From NCBI RefSeq assembly GCF_001315945.1, contig NZ_BBBG01000005.1, positions 79,599-143,598 of the forward strand: DNA of 64,000 nt. Reading direction: 5' to 3'. A program made the position numbers and the translations under genes. The notes below the pieces were generated by a model. It saw nothing but the letters and a program-made list of their open reading frames with translations. It had not been told where the DNA came from and did not search any database. Shown here piece after piece: positions 9,812 through 18,337 of this stretch; the stretch's first letter is position 1, and every line of letters starts with the position of its first letter. This stretch comes from Methanogenium cariaci JCM 10550. GTDB lineage: Archaea > Halobacteriota > Methanomicrobia > Methanomicrobiales > Methanomicrobiaceae.

Positions 9812-10635
9812 ATGGATATCTTTCTTCAGACAGTGCTGATTCTCGGGCTGACCGGAACCCTGGCGGGGCTGGGGGCTGGAATTCTCGGCGTCGGCGGAGG
9901 ATTTGTGATGGTCCCGGTGCAGTACTGGGTCCTCACCGACCTGCTGGAGATGGACTCCACGCTTGCGACAAGGGTGGCCTTTGCCACCAGCCTTGCTGTT
10001 ATCCTGCCCACCGCAATCGCCACTGCTTCAGGGCATTCAAAAAAGGGGGCGGTGGCATGGGATGCGGTGAAACGGATGTGTGTCCCCCCCGGCTTTTTCA
10101 TGGCCATCGCGGGAGCATATGTCGCGACATCGGTGCACGGCGACTGGCTGCGGTATCTCTTTGGTGCTCTCCTTCTCGGTGCGGCGGTCAAGATGGCCCT
10201 GAAGCCGTCATATGCCAGGGATAATGAACGGGATACCACGGTCTTGATGTTGATCGTTGCAGGGGCCATCTTCGGGTTTCTTTCCGGGCTGCTCGGCATC
10301 GGCGGCGGGTATCTGATCGTGCTCTTTCTGACTCTCGTCTCAGGGTATGAGATTCACCGTGCGGTCGGGACATCAACCGCCTTTCTCATCTTTGCCTCGG
10401 CAGGGGGGGGTGCTCGCGTATATTTTATTCGGGTGGGGGGGCTGACCGGTATCCCCCCCGCACCGTCGCTGGGGGGGTATGTCGACCTCCACCAGTGGGT
10501 GATCCTTGTCGTGACCTCCATCCCGGCGTCCTTTGTCGGCGTCAGCTTTCGCACCGTATCCCGTCCCGTCACCTCGAGTGGCTGTTCGTCGGGCTGCTTT
10601 TCCTGAGTGCGCTAAAGATGTTTGGCATCTTCTGA
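9812..10635 (+). CDS. TSUP (TauE/SafE) family membrane transporter, frameshifted
   Basis: About 270 residues, eight hydrophobic segments, with two repeats of the TSUP motif: GLGAGILGVGGGFVMVPV and GFLSGLLGIGGGYLIVLFL. The family exports or imports sulfur-containing organic anions; the substrate is unknown here. The stretch 10407-10441 is read out of frame: a G8 run (+4) followed by a G7 run (+2) cancel each other, and the corrected product reads LAYILFGWG. A further slip near 10550 moves the true stop to 10633-10635, giving an end in LFVGLLFLSALKMFGIF. Confidence 0.85.
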
Positions 10636-10643
10636 GGGGGGGA

Positions 10644-10912
10644 TTAGAACCGGACGAAGAGAATAACCCCGATGAAGATCAGGGCCATGATGATCCAGAA
10701 CAGGGAGCGGCGCTTCTGTTCATATTCCTGCACCTCCTCCCGGTATTCCTTTTGCAGCTCCCGTTCCTCTTCCGGGGGGGTGATGTCATCGTCAAACTCA
10801 ACCACCAGAGCGCCGGAATAACCGCATTTTTTGCAGCGGTAATTGTATCCGCCGTATCCCCCCCTGCCACCGGGTAAATCTCCGTGCTTCTGCATCGCGG
10901 GCATCGTATCAT
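10644..10912 (-). CDS. Small zinc-ribbon membrane protein
   Basis: About 87 residues. The corrected N-terminus MIRCPRC, with YRCKKCGYSG later, forms a Cys4 zinc ribbon; a charged coiled-coil-like stretch (EEERELQKEYREEVQEYEQKRR) and one C-terminal transmembrane helix follow. The frame changes at a C7 run near 10858-10864. No defined function. It is convergent with the TSUP gene. Confidence 0.7.
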
Positions 10913-10933
10913 AGTGGTTCGCCTGTGTCCTTT

Positions 10934-11425
10934 TTATTCGGGATTGTCGGGAATGTATGCGGGTATCCTCCCCCCCTCTTCACCGTTCCTGAGCATCTCT
11001 GCCACCTCATCCCCCCCTCCACGGATGACAGGTGCGGAGATTTCTTCGTGGAAGGTAACCGGCCCCCCCGGCTGGATGCCGATGAGCATGATCTCCGGCA
11101 TCTTTGGGACGGTCTCCCTCAGGTATTCGATGATGTGGGTGAGGGGGGGAAGGGAATGGGTATCAAACCCTGCCTGTCCGACCGCGTCAGGGTGAATCCT
11201 CCGGAACTCGCCGGGGGGGGAAAGGCGCATGTCCGCGGCATCGACGATGACAAGGATGCGTGGGCGCATCTTCCTGACCACTCCGGTAAAGTTCTCCGGG
11301 GGGGCGGTCCCGCAGTCTGCCGCATGCCAGCCGGGGGGGCAGCCGTTCATCCGCTCTGCTACCCGGGGGGGGCCGATGCCGTCATCTCCCAGCATCGTGT
11401 TTCCGACTCCAAAGAGCATCTTCAC
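10934..11425 (-). CDS. HycI-type hydrogenase maturation protease
   Basis: 163 residues (a few fewer after removing extra Pro/Gly at C7 and G7 runs). The N-terminus FGVGNTMLGDDGIG matches the nickel-dependent endopeptidase family that trims the C-terminal peptide of [NiFe] large subunits; a VIVDAADM segment and a later His (LTHIIEYL) fit the metal-binding positions. A GTG start at 11425 is used; an ATG two codons downstream is an alternative. The nearby mbhL has a cleavable tail after CTDR, so MbhL is the likely substrate (inference). Confidence 0.85.
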   Translation of the reverse strand: MKMLFGVGNTMLGDDGIGPPRVAERMNGCPPGWHAADCGTAPPENFTGVVRKMRPRILVIVDAADMRLSPPGEFRRIHPDAVGQAGFDTHSLPPLTHIIEYLRETVPKMPEIMLIGIQPGGPVTFHEEISAPVIRGGGDEVAEMLRNGEEGGRIPAYIPDNPE

Positions 11426-11506
11426 ATGAGGGTATGGGTGGTCGGGTGCGATAATGGATCTGATCGCAACTGATTATGCCTTTCCCCCCCGGCCAACCTC
11501 TGATGG

Positions 11507-12160
11507 ATGGCACGAAGAGATACGATAGCCCTCTGGCTTGTGGTGGCGCTCATCATCGCCGCATCCGTTTCGGCTGCATCGGCAGTTGATATATCTAAGG
11601 TATCTGCGGGAAAGATTGATCTCTACAATCTGGCCGTGGACGAGGCACAGGCAGGAAACTACACGGAGGCAATGGCGTATGCCGATGCCGCGCTCGCAAT
11701 TGACGATACCTTCATGCTTGTCTGGGTGACAAAGGCAGGCATCAGTTCGGCGCAGGGCAACTATACGGCCGCTCTTGCGGCAGCAGAGAAGGCGACCGCC
11801 CTGAACCCGAATCAGACGCAGGCCTGGGTGGTCACCGCTGATGCGCTCCTCAACCTCGGCGAGTATGAGAAAGCGGTCGGTGCGGCAGACAAGGCGATTG
11901 CGCTTGACCCGGAGATGATCGAGTCGTATATCATTCAGGGCACTGCCTACGGACATCTGGGTGAGTATGACAAGGAGATTGCCGTATCAAAGCGGGCCCT
12001 TGAAATCAACCCTGAGGATGTCCGGGCGCAGAGCAACCTTCACTTCGCACAGGCGAATGCGGGAACGGGTTCCGAACCGACACAGACTCCGTTTCCCCTT
12101 GCGGGTGTGATTCTCGGTGCGGGGGCTCTTTTCCTGATCTCCCGGCGCGGCTACCGGTAA
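11507..12160 (+). CDS. Secreted membrane-anchored TPR protein
   Basis: 217 residues: a signal peptide (LWLVVALIIAASVSAASA), four tetratricopeptide-like repeats of about 34 residues (for example LYNLAVDEAQAGNYTEAMAY), a short Thr/Pro linker and a C-terminal helix ending in RRGYR. The layout indicates an extracytoplasmic protein-protein interaction domain held at the cell surface. Candidate N-glycosylation sequons occur (NYT). No frame break. Function unknown. Confidence 0.8.
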   Translation: MARRDTIALWLVVALIIAASVSAASAVDISKVSAGKIDLYNLAVDEAQAGNYTEAMAYADAALAIDDTFMLVWVTKAGISSAQGNYTAALAAAEKATALNPNQTQAWVVTADALLNLGEYEKAVGAADKAIALDPEMIESYIIQGTAYGHLGEYDKEIAVSKRALEINPEDVRAQSNLHFAQANAGTGSEPTQTPFPLAGVILGAGALFLISRRGYR

Positions 12161-12172
12161 TCCATCTGGAAT

Positions 12173-12187
12173 TTCCCTTTTTTCTTT
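12173..12187 (+). terminator. T-rich terminator after the TPR gene
   Basis: A CCCTTTTTTCTTT tract lies 13-25 bases after the TPR stop, the usual form of archaeal intrinsic termination. No strong hairpin precedes it. Confidence 0.45.
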
Positions 12188-12818
12188 GGTACTGCTTCTT
12201 GTATCTGATGGTTGCACGGTTACCTGCATGGTGGGGTTAGGTTCTTGTGACATGAACATGCCCATATTCAGAAGGGGTTTGGGTCACTGTATCCGGGTGA
12301 TTTACACTGGTTTTTCCGTCCAGGTTTCCCGTGTCGGGAATTATGATTGCCGTCTCTCATGAACTTTCATTACTTACAATATTCTGATTGGAATAGTACC
12401 TAGTACCGATTTTTCGCTTCTTTTAGGGCGCCTGTTTTTTAGTACGGCTATTTGTCTGAACCTTTTTTTACAAAAGCATTCGGAGTTTTTGATATGTGCC
12501 ACACGGTGCGCAGATGTGATGGTCCTGTGTCTCTGGTGGTGTGAGACACATTGTTTTTCCAGAGAGATTGATGCCAAATCATGGAATGAAAATCTCAGGT
12601 AGCCGAGGTCCATAAATGTGGGAAGTACATACTGGGAAAATTGGGGCAGTGTCGCCCATACTGAATATATATTAGTTGATTAAAAAGTAACAATATCAAT
12701 ATTTGGCTCTGTTGAATTCCTTAAATATAACCACGAAAGCAACTGATTGAATCGCTTTCGTAGTGTTATGAAGAATCATTTTGATCCTGATCTCTTTGAC
12801 CTGAAATCGATATTTTCG
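12188..12818. other. AT-rich intergenic region without a convincing gene
   Basis: No open frame here looks like a protein. The segment has low G+C relative to the flanking genes. At 12734-12757 CGAAAGC and GCTTTCG form an inverted repeat of 7 bp, and GGCTCTGTTGAATTCC precedes it near 12704, reminiscent of an insertion-sequence end, but no transposase can be read. Confidence 0.4.
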
Positions 12819-13237
12819 TGCCTTCTGATCTTCTCCAAATCTTCTTTTAATGACTGAGAATGCTTTTCCAGCATTATCTCTGCTCCTTGCACTTGGTTTG
12901 GTTACTTACACAAGAAGCAGCGATTTTATGGATTTTATCTCTTTGGCAAATGAACCTTCAGAAACAGGGTTTTAACAGAGCGGGTATGTGGGTTTTCTCA
13001 GACAAAATCCGAACTGATTTCAAACGGTTCGGTTTTTGTCCCATAAATGGTTAATAAAGCGATATCAAAAACTATACACGTAGCATCAAAAAGATGTTGC
13101 ACGGGGGTTCACCCGGACCGATCAAGAATGGTTGAACCCCCCCACGCGTGCCCGGAGGCAAGACTCTGTTGGCCTTACCATTACTTGAAAGCTTCGCCTT
13201 TTTTGCCTCCTGAGACATGAGAAACGGAGGAAAAAGT
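12819..13237 (+). repeat. Surface-protein leader repeat, copy 1
   Basis: About 420 bases nearly identical to 15715-16133; the last 130 bases also match 18207-18337. Contained elements, in order: a conserved 55-codon frame; a 12-bp imperfect hairpin (13003-13014 with 13027-13038); GGGTTCA...TGAACCC arms (about 13103-13140); and CCTCC (13206-13210) complementary to the GGAGG ribosome site (13226-13230) of the following gene. The repeat continues into the signal-peptide codons of that gene. Confidence 0.85.
12850..13017 (+). pseudogene. Conserved 55-codon frame in leader copy 1 (in-frame stop)
   Basis: Starts MTENAFPALSLLLALGLVTY and ends GFLRQNPN, matching the frame at 15746-15916 residue for residue apart from a few substitutions. 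Codon 42 is TAA where the other copy has CAA. Either a small protein decayed in this copy or the frame is incidental. The family is not recognised. Confidence 0.4.
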
Positions 13238-13805
13238 ATGAAAACGAAAATTCGAATGTGGGCACTTTCTGTGCTCCTGGTGAGTATGGGGGGGTGCGTT
13301 TCAGCAAGCAATCCCGGAATATGGCATCTATTTGATTTCAATGCTGAACAGGAAAATTGTATTCTGGCATCTAAGAATATTGTCAGGGGTGGATAAAATG
13401 ACAGATACGCCACTTGGTTCATGCGGTCCTGTTCAAAATTTCCAGAGCAATGCCTCAGCACAGATTAAATCAGCTGTATTATACGAAAGAGCGGATGGGA
13501 CCCGTTATGTCTCAGTAGAATGGGCCGCAAGCGGATGTTACTTGTTCCATAAGGATGAGTGCTCTGGAGCCGGGTATGGATGTGATCTAACGGTTACCGT
13601 CAAGGTCAGCTGGAACAGCAGTCACACCCAACATGTATATACGTATAACAATACATCTGTTGCATCCACTACGGTTAACGTTGGAGTGACATCCATAGCA
13701 ACATCATTTACTGTAGAAGTGAAAACAGAGGCGAAATGCTATTGTGCGTCAGTAACTCCTATATTGACAGACCAAGCGATCTGTTCCTGTGGAATATCCA
13801 TTTAA
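13238..13805 (+). CDS. Secreted Cys-rich protein, leader family member 1 (probable frameshift)
   Basis: The N-terminus MKTKIRMWALSVLLV matches the signal peptides at 16134 and 18338. The first frame stops at 13394, but the overlapping frame continues MTDTPLGSCGPVQN and runs to 13805; dropping one G from the GGGG at about 13385-13388 joins them into a protein of about 188 residues. The mature part has eight or more Cys (CYLFHKDEC, CYCASV, CSCGIS), suggesting disulfides. The mature region does not resemble the other two family members. If the stop is real, the locus holds a 52-residue secreted peptide plus a second gene. Confidence 0.6.
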
Positions 13806-13826
13806 ATCATATTTTTTGGTGAATAA

Positions 13827-15041
13827 ATGAAGTTCAGATCCTATCTTTTTATTTCTGTTATCATTCTTTCTTTGTTCGCCGGTATAGTGGAGGCGGAGGT
13901 TCAGCCGCTGACCTGTGGCCCGGATAAAGCATCAAATCCTTTCTGGTCTCTGGACGGTGACCGGATTGTCTTTCTGTCGTTTGATGCTGACTCAGGAAAT
14001 ACCGACATTCAGGTGATGAATGCGGACGGGTCGGAGAAAAAACAGCTGACATCCAACATATCTGCAGATATTTTCTTCTCAAATCCATGGTCCCCCCCGG
14101 ACGGGCAGAAACTCCTCTTTATCTCCGACAGATCCGGTGCATACGACCTATGGTCAATGAATCCGGATGGGAGCGGCAAAAATCAGTTGACAACTGGGGG
14201 GGCAAATATTGTTCCTTGGCTGCACGGCCCGGCGGGATATGGGGGGGCCGCATGGAGCCCACAGGGTGATCGGATTGCATACACCTCCTGCTGGTATGAA
14301 AACGAAGAGATCCGGGATACCACAACAGATGGACAGGGAAACGGATTAGAATCTGCCAATTTCTCAAAAATACGCAGGGAAGCTGATATCTGGGTGATGA
14401 ACTCTGATGGCGGCGAAAAACAGAGACTTACCACATCGGGTAGTGCCCGGCAGCCTGCATGGCGACCACACGGTGATGAAATTGTATACCTTTTCTTCCG
14501 GTTGGAAGGGAATGAAATCCGGATCATGCAGGATGATGGTTCGGAGGAGAGATGCCTCACATCCGTTGGAGAGAATGTCGGCACGTTTGACTGGTCCCCC
14601 CCGGATGGGAATAGTATCACATACAATACAATCACGTTAGTTACCAATGCGACACAATTTTCATCTGCTCTATGGACCATAAACGCCGATGGAGGGCATA
14701 AACAGCAACTGACATACGGCAACCTGGACTCTTCGCCGGTATTTTCTCCTGACGGCGACAGGATTGCGTTCACCTCACAGTCCAGGGCCCCCCCTTCATC
14801 CCTGTTTGTCATGAACAGTGATGGAACTGATCTGGTAGGGCTTGCTCCGGGATATCTGAATTTTGATACGGTGCAGTGGTCGCCTGATGGAAAGAATCTG
14901 GCTGTCAGTAATGGAAAAGAGGTGTATGTCATTCCTCTGGAGAGTCCTGCAACAGCTGGGGGGGGTGGCCCGGTTTCCATACTTATTATCGCAGTAACCG
15001 GCATTGTGACAATCGCCTTCTCTTCACGAAAGTGGGAGTAA
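13827..15041 (+). CDS. Secreted TolB-like beta-propeller (PD40) protein
   Basis: 404 residues: a signal peptide (YLFISVIILSLFAGIVEA), then at least five WD40-like/PD40 blades of the form GDRIVFLS...DIQVMNADGSEKKQLT (near residues 45, 90, 140, 205 and 300), then a Gly-rich linker and a C-terminal membrane helix. Such propellers bind proteins or ligands at the cell surface. Extra Gly/Pro at C7-G7 runs (PPDGQK, YGGAAW) keep the frame. It starts 22 bases after the preceding gene and may be cotranscribed with it. Confidence 0.82.
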   Translation: MKFRSYLFISVIILSLFAGIVEAEVQPLTCGPDKASNPFWSLDGDRIVFLSFDADSGNTDIQVMNADGSEKKQLTSNISADIFFSNPWSPPDGQKLLFISDRSGAYDLWSMNPDGSGKNQLTTGGANIVPWLHGPAGYGGAAWSPQGDRIAYTSCWYENEEIRDTTTDGQGNGLESANFSKIRREADIWVMNSDGGEKQRLTTSGSARQPAWRPHGDEIVYLFFRLEGNEIRIMQDDGSEERCLTSVGENVGTFDWSPPDGNSITYNTITLVTNATQFSSALWTINADGGHKQQLTYGNLDSSPVFSPDGDRIAFTSQSRAPPSSLFVMNSDGTDLVGLAPGYLNFDTVQWSPDGKNLAVSNGKEVYVIPLESPATAGGGGPVSILIIAVTGIVTIAFSSRKWE

Positions 15042-15714
15042 GCCCCGGAACTGGTGAACACACAGATCGCCTGTCTGGAAAGAGCTGTTTGCTGTATGAT
15101 GCGTGTGAGATTGGGGGGGATTGATTTGAGAAATATGCTGGTGCGACAGCCAATTTTCCCAAAGGTGCCCATAAATGCTGTGATGGGTAGGTGTTCTGTG
15201 TGCAGGTATTTCATACCGACTGCGTTTTTTGTTCATCAAAAGAACGTCCAAAGATATGCTAATAATAAGCCCTGTAGAAATGTTGCGAAGCGAAAGACGA
15301 CGTACGTAGAGATGCAAATCGGCTGGATGGATACCGGAAACAGGAACTATACTGAGTCACCCTTTTTCCCTTTCTCCACCCGTTTTTGCCCCCTGTATTG
15401 GCAAATCGGAGGGCAAAACGGACGTATTTTTTGCTCAATATACCAGTCTGAAAAATACGCATTTAATGCCGTTTATATGTTGAAATGACGGATTATTGCA
15501 GACTAATAAGGGGGGGTCGTGATTGTCGGGTATTTTGGGGGGAGGACGTATGAGCTGTCTCGACTGAGAAAGGGCCACACCGAGCTTCTGTGTGGATGCG
15601 TATTTTCGGAATAATGGCTCAATTATGGGTTATTTAAACATTGCTTAATCTGCTGAGGGGGTTTTGCCCGACGTAACAAGAACCGCAGACCACAACTCAG
15701 ATGATTCCTTTTCA
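15042..15714. other. Intergenic region before leader copy 2
   Basis: AT-rich with no recognisable protein. A 144-codon plus-strand frame starting at 15054 lacks a ribosome site, family resemblance or codon bias, so I do not call it. G7-G8 runs occur at about 15509 and 15537 although nothing is coded there. Confidence 0.4.
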
Positions 15715-16133
15715 TGCCTTCTGATCTTCTCCAAATCTTCTTTTAATGACTGAAAATGCTGTTCCAGCATTATCTCAGTTCCTTGCGCTTGGTTTGGTTA
15801 CTTACACGAGGAGCAGCGATTTTATGGATTTTACCCCCCCTTTGAAAAATGAACCTTCTGAAACAGGGTTTCAACAGAGCCGGTATGTAGGTTTTCTCAG
15901 ACAAAATCCGAACTGATTTCAAACTGTTCGGTTTTTGTCCCATAAATGGTTAATAAACCGACGTCAAAAGCCATACACGTAGCATCAAAAAGATGTTGCA
16001 TGGGGTTCACCCGAACCGATCAAGAATGGTTGAACCCCCCCCGCGTGCCCGGAGGCAAAACTGTGTTGGCCTTACCATTACTTGAACGCTTCGCCTTTTT
16101 GCCTCCAAGGACATGAAACTTGGAGGAAAAAGT
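15715..16133 (+). repeat. Surface-protein leader repeat, copy 2
   Basis: Near-identical to 12819-13237. Here the ribosome-site hairpin is stronger: CCTCCAAG (16102-16109) pairs perfectly over 8 bp with CTTGGAGG (16119-16126), hiding the whole site of the gene at 16134. The upstream 12-bp hairpin lies at 15902-15913 with 15926-15937, and the GGGGTTCA/TGAACCCC arms at about 16002-16038. Confidence 0.85.
15746..15916 (+). CDS. Conserved small frame in leader copy 2
   Basis: 56 codons, beginning MTENAVPALSQFLALGLVTY and ending VGFLRQNPN. It is open through its full length here, while the copy at 12850 has one stop. A C7 run adds one codon relative to that copy. No ribosome site is evident and the frame overlaps the 12-bp hairpin, so translation is doubtful; conservation may reflect recent duplication of the DNA. 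Confidence 0.3.
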   Translation: MTENAVPALSQFLALGLVTYTRSSDFMDFTPPLKNEPSETGFQQSRYVGFLRQNPN

Positions 16134-17423
16134 ATGATACTTAAAAAAAGAATGAGAGCACTTTCTGTGCTCCTGGTGTTGCTGCTGGTGAGTGTGGTTG
16201 CGGTGTCGGCGATGAGTGCAACTACATCTCCCCCCCGGGTAGTATCTCTGAATGAAACATTTCAATTGGTTGACAACGTCCAACCTCCGCTCTTTGATTG
16301 GAGCGGTTTCGAGCCCGCTTCTCCAATGGAAGGGTCTGATCTGACGACGATTGTTCTATCAGAGGCATATATTGCCAGACAGGTAGGATCTCAAACCCCC
16401 CCTGAAATCGTTGACATCTCGCTTCCATTCTCTGCATTTGGAGAAACAAACTGTTCTGTAGAAAGAGCTCCAAACTGCCTGATACAGATAGGAATTGCTG
16501 AAGACGAACCAGTTATGGTATTAACAATACCTAGCACAATGTTCCGGTCGTTGAATGCAGCCTCCGACCGCATTGAGCTGAGTCTCCCGCTTGAATACTT
16601 TTCGCATTACAAAGATACCAGTTCTTACCGCAACAGAGAGAACGCATGGAATATCATAGGAGATTCTCAGGAGAGTCTATCAGACAGTAAGATAACGACG
16701 GACGTTCCGCTCGAAACTTTCATAGAACGCGGTGGGCAACAATACCTCTCCAGAGTAAGATTTATGGCCAGTTCAGATTACGAAGTAACGTATCTCAGCG
16801 GAAAAATTAAGCCATATTACTATGCAAATTCCGGAAACGGATATACAATTTTCCAGGAGAGAGAGATTAATCTAAACCGTTTCGATTCACAGGGAGAACC
16901 TATCGATACGATTGAAATTGTTGTCGAGTACGAAGATACCAATCATGGAGGAGGGATCAAATTATATCCGGTAATTTATGATGATGGTCTGGGTCCAATT
17001 GATCTGGATTCTGGTTCATACATCGATGTATCCAGATCAGCACTCCCTCATGAGTATAATTACTACGTAACGATCGGTAGTGGTTCCACATCGGGAAAGT
17101 ATGAGATCTGGTTCCAGGATACGACGACTGAGGAATGGCTGGGATATTACTATTATAATGACAACGACAATCCAAGTCAATTCATCAGGCGGACGGTAGG
17201 TTCATCAGAGTTGTTGCTATGGGACGGCTCGACCTTTTCCTTTGATGCCCGTACATCACCGATAACAGATGAATGGTGCAAGCAGGGAGTTACCTGGTCA
17301 AGACCAACAGATGTCTTTTCATATTACGAATCACAAGATGACTCCTATGTCAGTACATCATATTCAACTGGATCAGGCAAGATCTATACACACTCGTACT
17401 GCAGTGGAAGCGGGTCATCTTAG
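16134..17423 (+). CDS. Secreted protein, leader family member 2
   Basis: 429 residues with the shared signal peptide MILKKRMRALSVLLVLLLVS and cleavage near VSAMSA. The mature part is beta-rich and Tyr/Ser-rich with segments such as KYEIWFQDTTTEEWLGYYYY and a Ser/Gly-rich end; it is probably extracellular. No known domain is recognised. The GGAGG site at 16122-16126, eight bases before the ATG, sits inside a hairpin. The codon use is more AT-rich than in the mbh or hem genes, suggesting acquisition or fast evolution. Confidence 0.75.
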   Translation: MILKKRMRALSVLLVLLLVSVVAVSAMSATTSPPRVVSLNETFQLVDNVQPPLFDWSGFEPASPMEGSDLTTIVLSEAYIARQVGSQTPPEIVDISLPFSAFGETNCSVERAPNCLIQIGIAEDEPVMVLTIPSTMFRSLNAASDRIELSLPLEYFSHYKDTSSYRNRENAWNIIGDSQESLSDSKITTDVPLETFIERGGQQYLSRVRFMASSDYEVTYLSGKIKPYYYANSGNGYTIFQEREINLNRFDSQGEPIDTIEIVVEYEDTNHGGGIKLYPVIYDDGLGPIDLDSGSYIDVSRSALPHEYNYYVTIGSGSTSGKYEIWFQDTTTEEWLGYYYYNDNDNPSQFIRRTVGSSELLLWDGSTFSFDARTSPITDEWCKQGVTWSRPTDVFSYYESQDDSYVSTSYSTGSGKIYTHSYCSGSGSS

Positions 17424-17458
17424 ACCACTTCTTTTTTAATGGTAGAGGAAATAACCAT

Positions 17459-18103
17459 ATGAAAGCCCATTATCTGATCACAGGGCTCCTTCTTGTCCTT
17501 CTTAGCGCAGGGTGCATTCATCCGGGGGTGAATGATTCATATGTTCCAACAGAAGTTACACCACTATATCACCCAACAGATACTGTAACCGGACACCCCC
17601 CCGACAATGTGCGGGATCTTCGACACACCTCTCGCTTCCGTTTTGACGGGTGGGAAAATCCTGCCAACTATACAAGGTTCTGCCCACCGTCATACGTTCC
17701 CGAGGGGGGGTACGTCCTCTATGACCTTTTGCTATTTGGTGTCTTGAATGAGACGGCGGGACTCAACTACACGGTGGTTGGTGAGAAACTGCGCTACGCG
17801 CTCAACAGTACAATAGATAACGCATCGTGGACTACTGACATAACGTTCCTCGAAGTCTCCTGGAGTGAGCATGGATCTGACCCATACGAAAAGGACGAGA
17901 TCCTTGGCGAAGACCCGAAACCTGTTGATATCAACGGATCAACAGGATGGATCTATGAGATTGAACAGAACCGGCTGATCGTCTGGACTGCAGGAAATGC
18001 CACATACCAGGTTTATGGATCACTTGATCGTGAAGAGTTACTCCGGGTAGCACGGTCGATAGTATGTGGGGGGGGAGACATCGGTTTTGTCTCTGATGTG
18101 TAG
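17459..18103 (+). CDS. Putative lipoprotein
   Basis: 214 residues with a lipobox (LLLVLLSAGCIH) after a short Lys-His N-terminus. The mature part carries several N-glycosylation sequons (NDS, NYT, NET, NST, NAS, NGS, NAT) and a terminal LLRVARSIVCG. Repeats of the type found in archaeal surface lipoproteins of unknown function are suspected but not identifiable. It lies 35 bases after the secreted protein at 16134 and may be in the same transcript. Confidence 0.72.
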   Translation: MKAHYLITGLLLVLLSAGCIHPGVNDSYVPTEVTPLYHPTDTVTGHPPDNVRDLRHTSRFRFDGWENPANYTRFCPPSYVPEGGYVLYDLLLFGVLNETAGLNYTVVGEKLRYALNSTIDNASWTTDITFLEVSWSEHGSDPYEKDEILGEDPKPVDINGSTGWIYEIEQNRLIVWTAGNATYQVYGSLDREELLRVARSIVCGGGDIGFVSDV

Positions 18104-18206
18104 ATGATCATGAGAGGAGATGTGTGAACGATGTGCGAATTCTATATACACATTCTACCGATGTGAAAGAGAGATGTTTGAATTTTCTCAGGCGTATAGC
18201 TTACGT

Positions 18207-18337
18207 GGATCACCCGAACCGATCAAGAAAGGTTGAACCCCCCCACACATGCCCGGAGGCAAGACTGTGTTGGCCTTACCATTAACTGAACGCTTCGCTG
18301 TTTTTCCTCCTGGGACATGAGAAACGGAGGAAAAAGT
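18207..18337 (+). repeat. Surface-protein leader repeat, copy 3 (short form)
   Basis: Matches only the last 130 bases of copies 1 and 2, from the CACCCGAACCGATCAAG block to the ribosome site. CCTCC (18306-18310) faces GGAGG (18326-18330). The upstream 55-codon frame and the 12-bp hairpin are absent, which shows the two parts of the repeat can separate. Confidence 0.82.

Noticed and set aside
12700..12850. Possible insertion-sequence end (GGCTCTGTTGAATTCC) and transposase start
   Set aside because: No transposase frame longer than about 25 codons and no matching opposite end could be found.
15054..15488. A 144-codon plus-strand open frame between surface genes
   Set aside because: No ribosome site, no protein-like composition, no resemblance to any family, and the region is AT-rich spacer.
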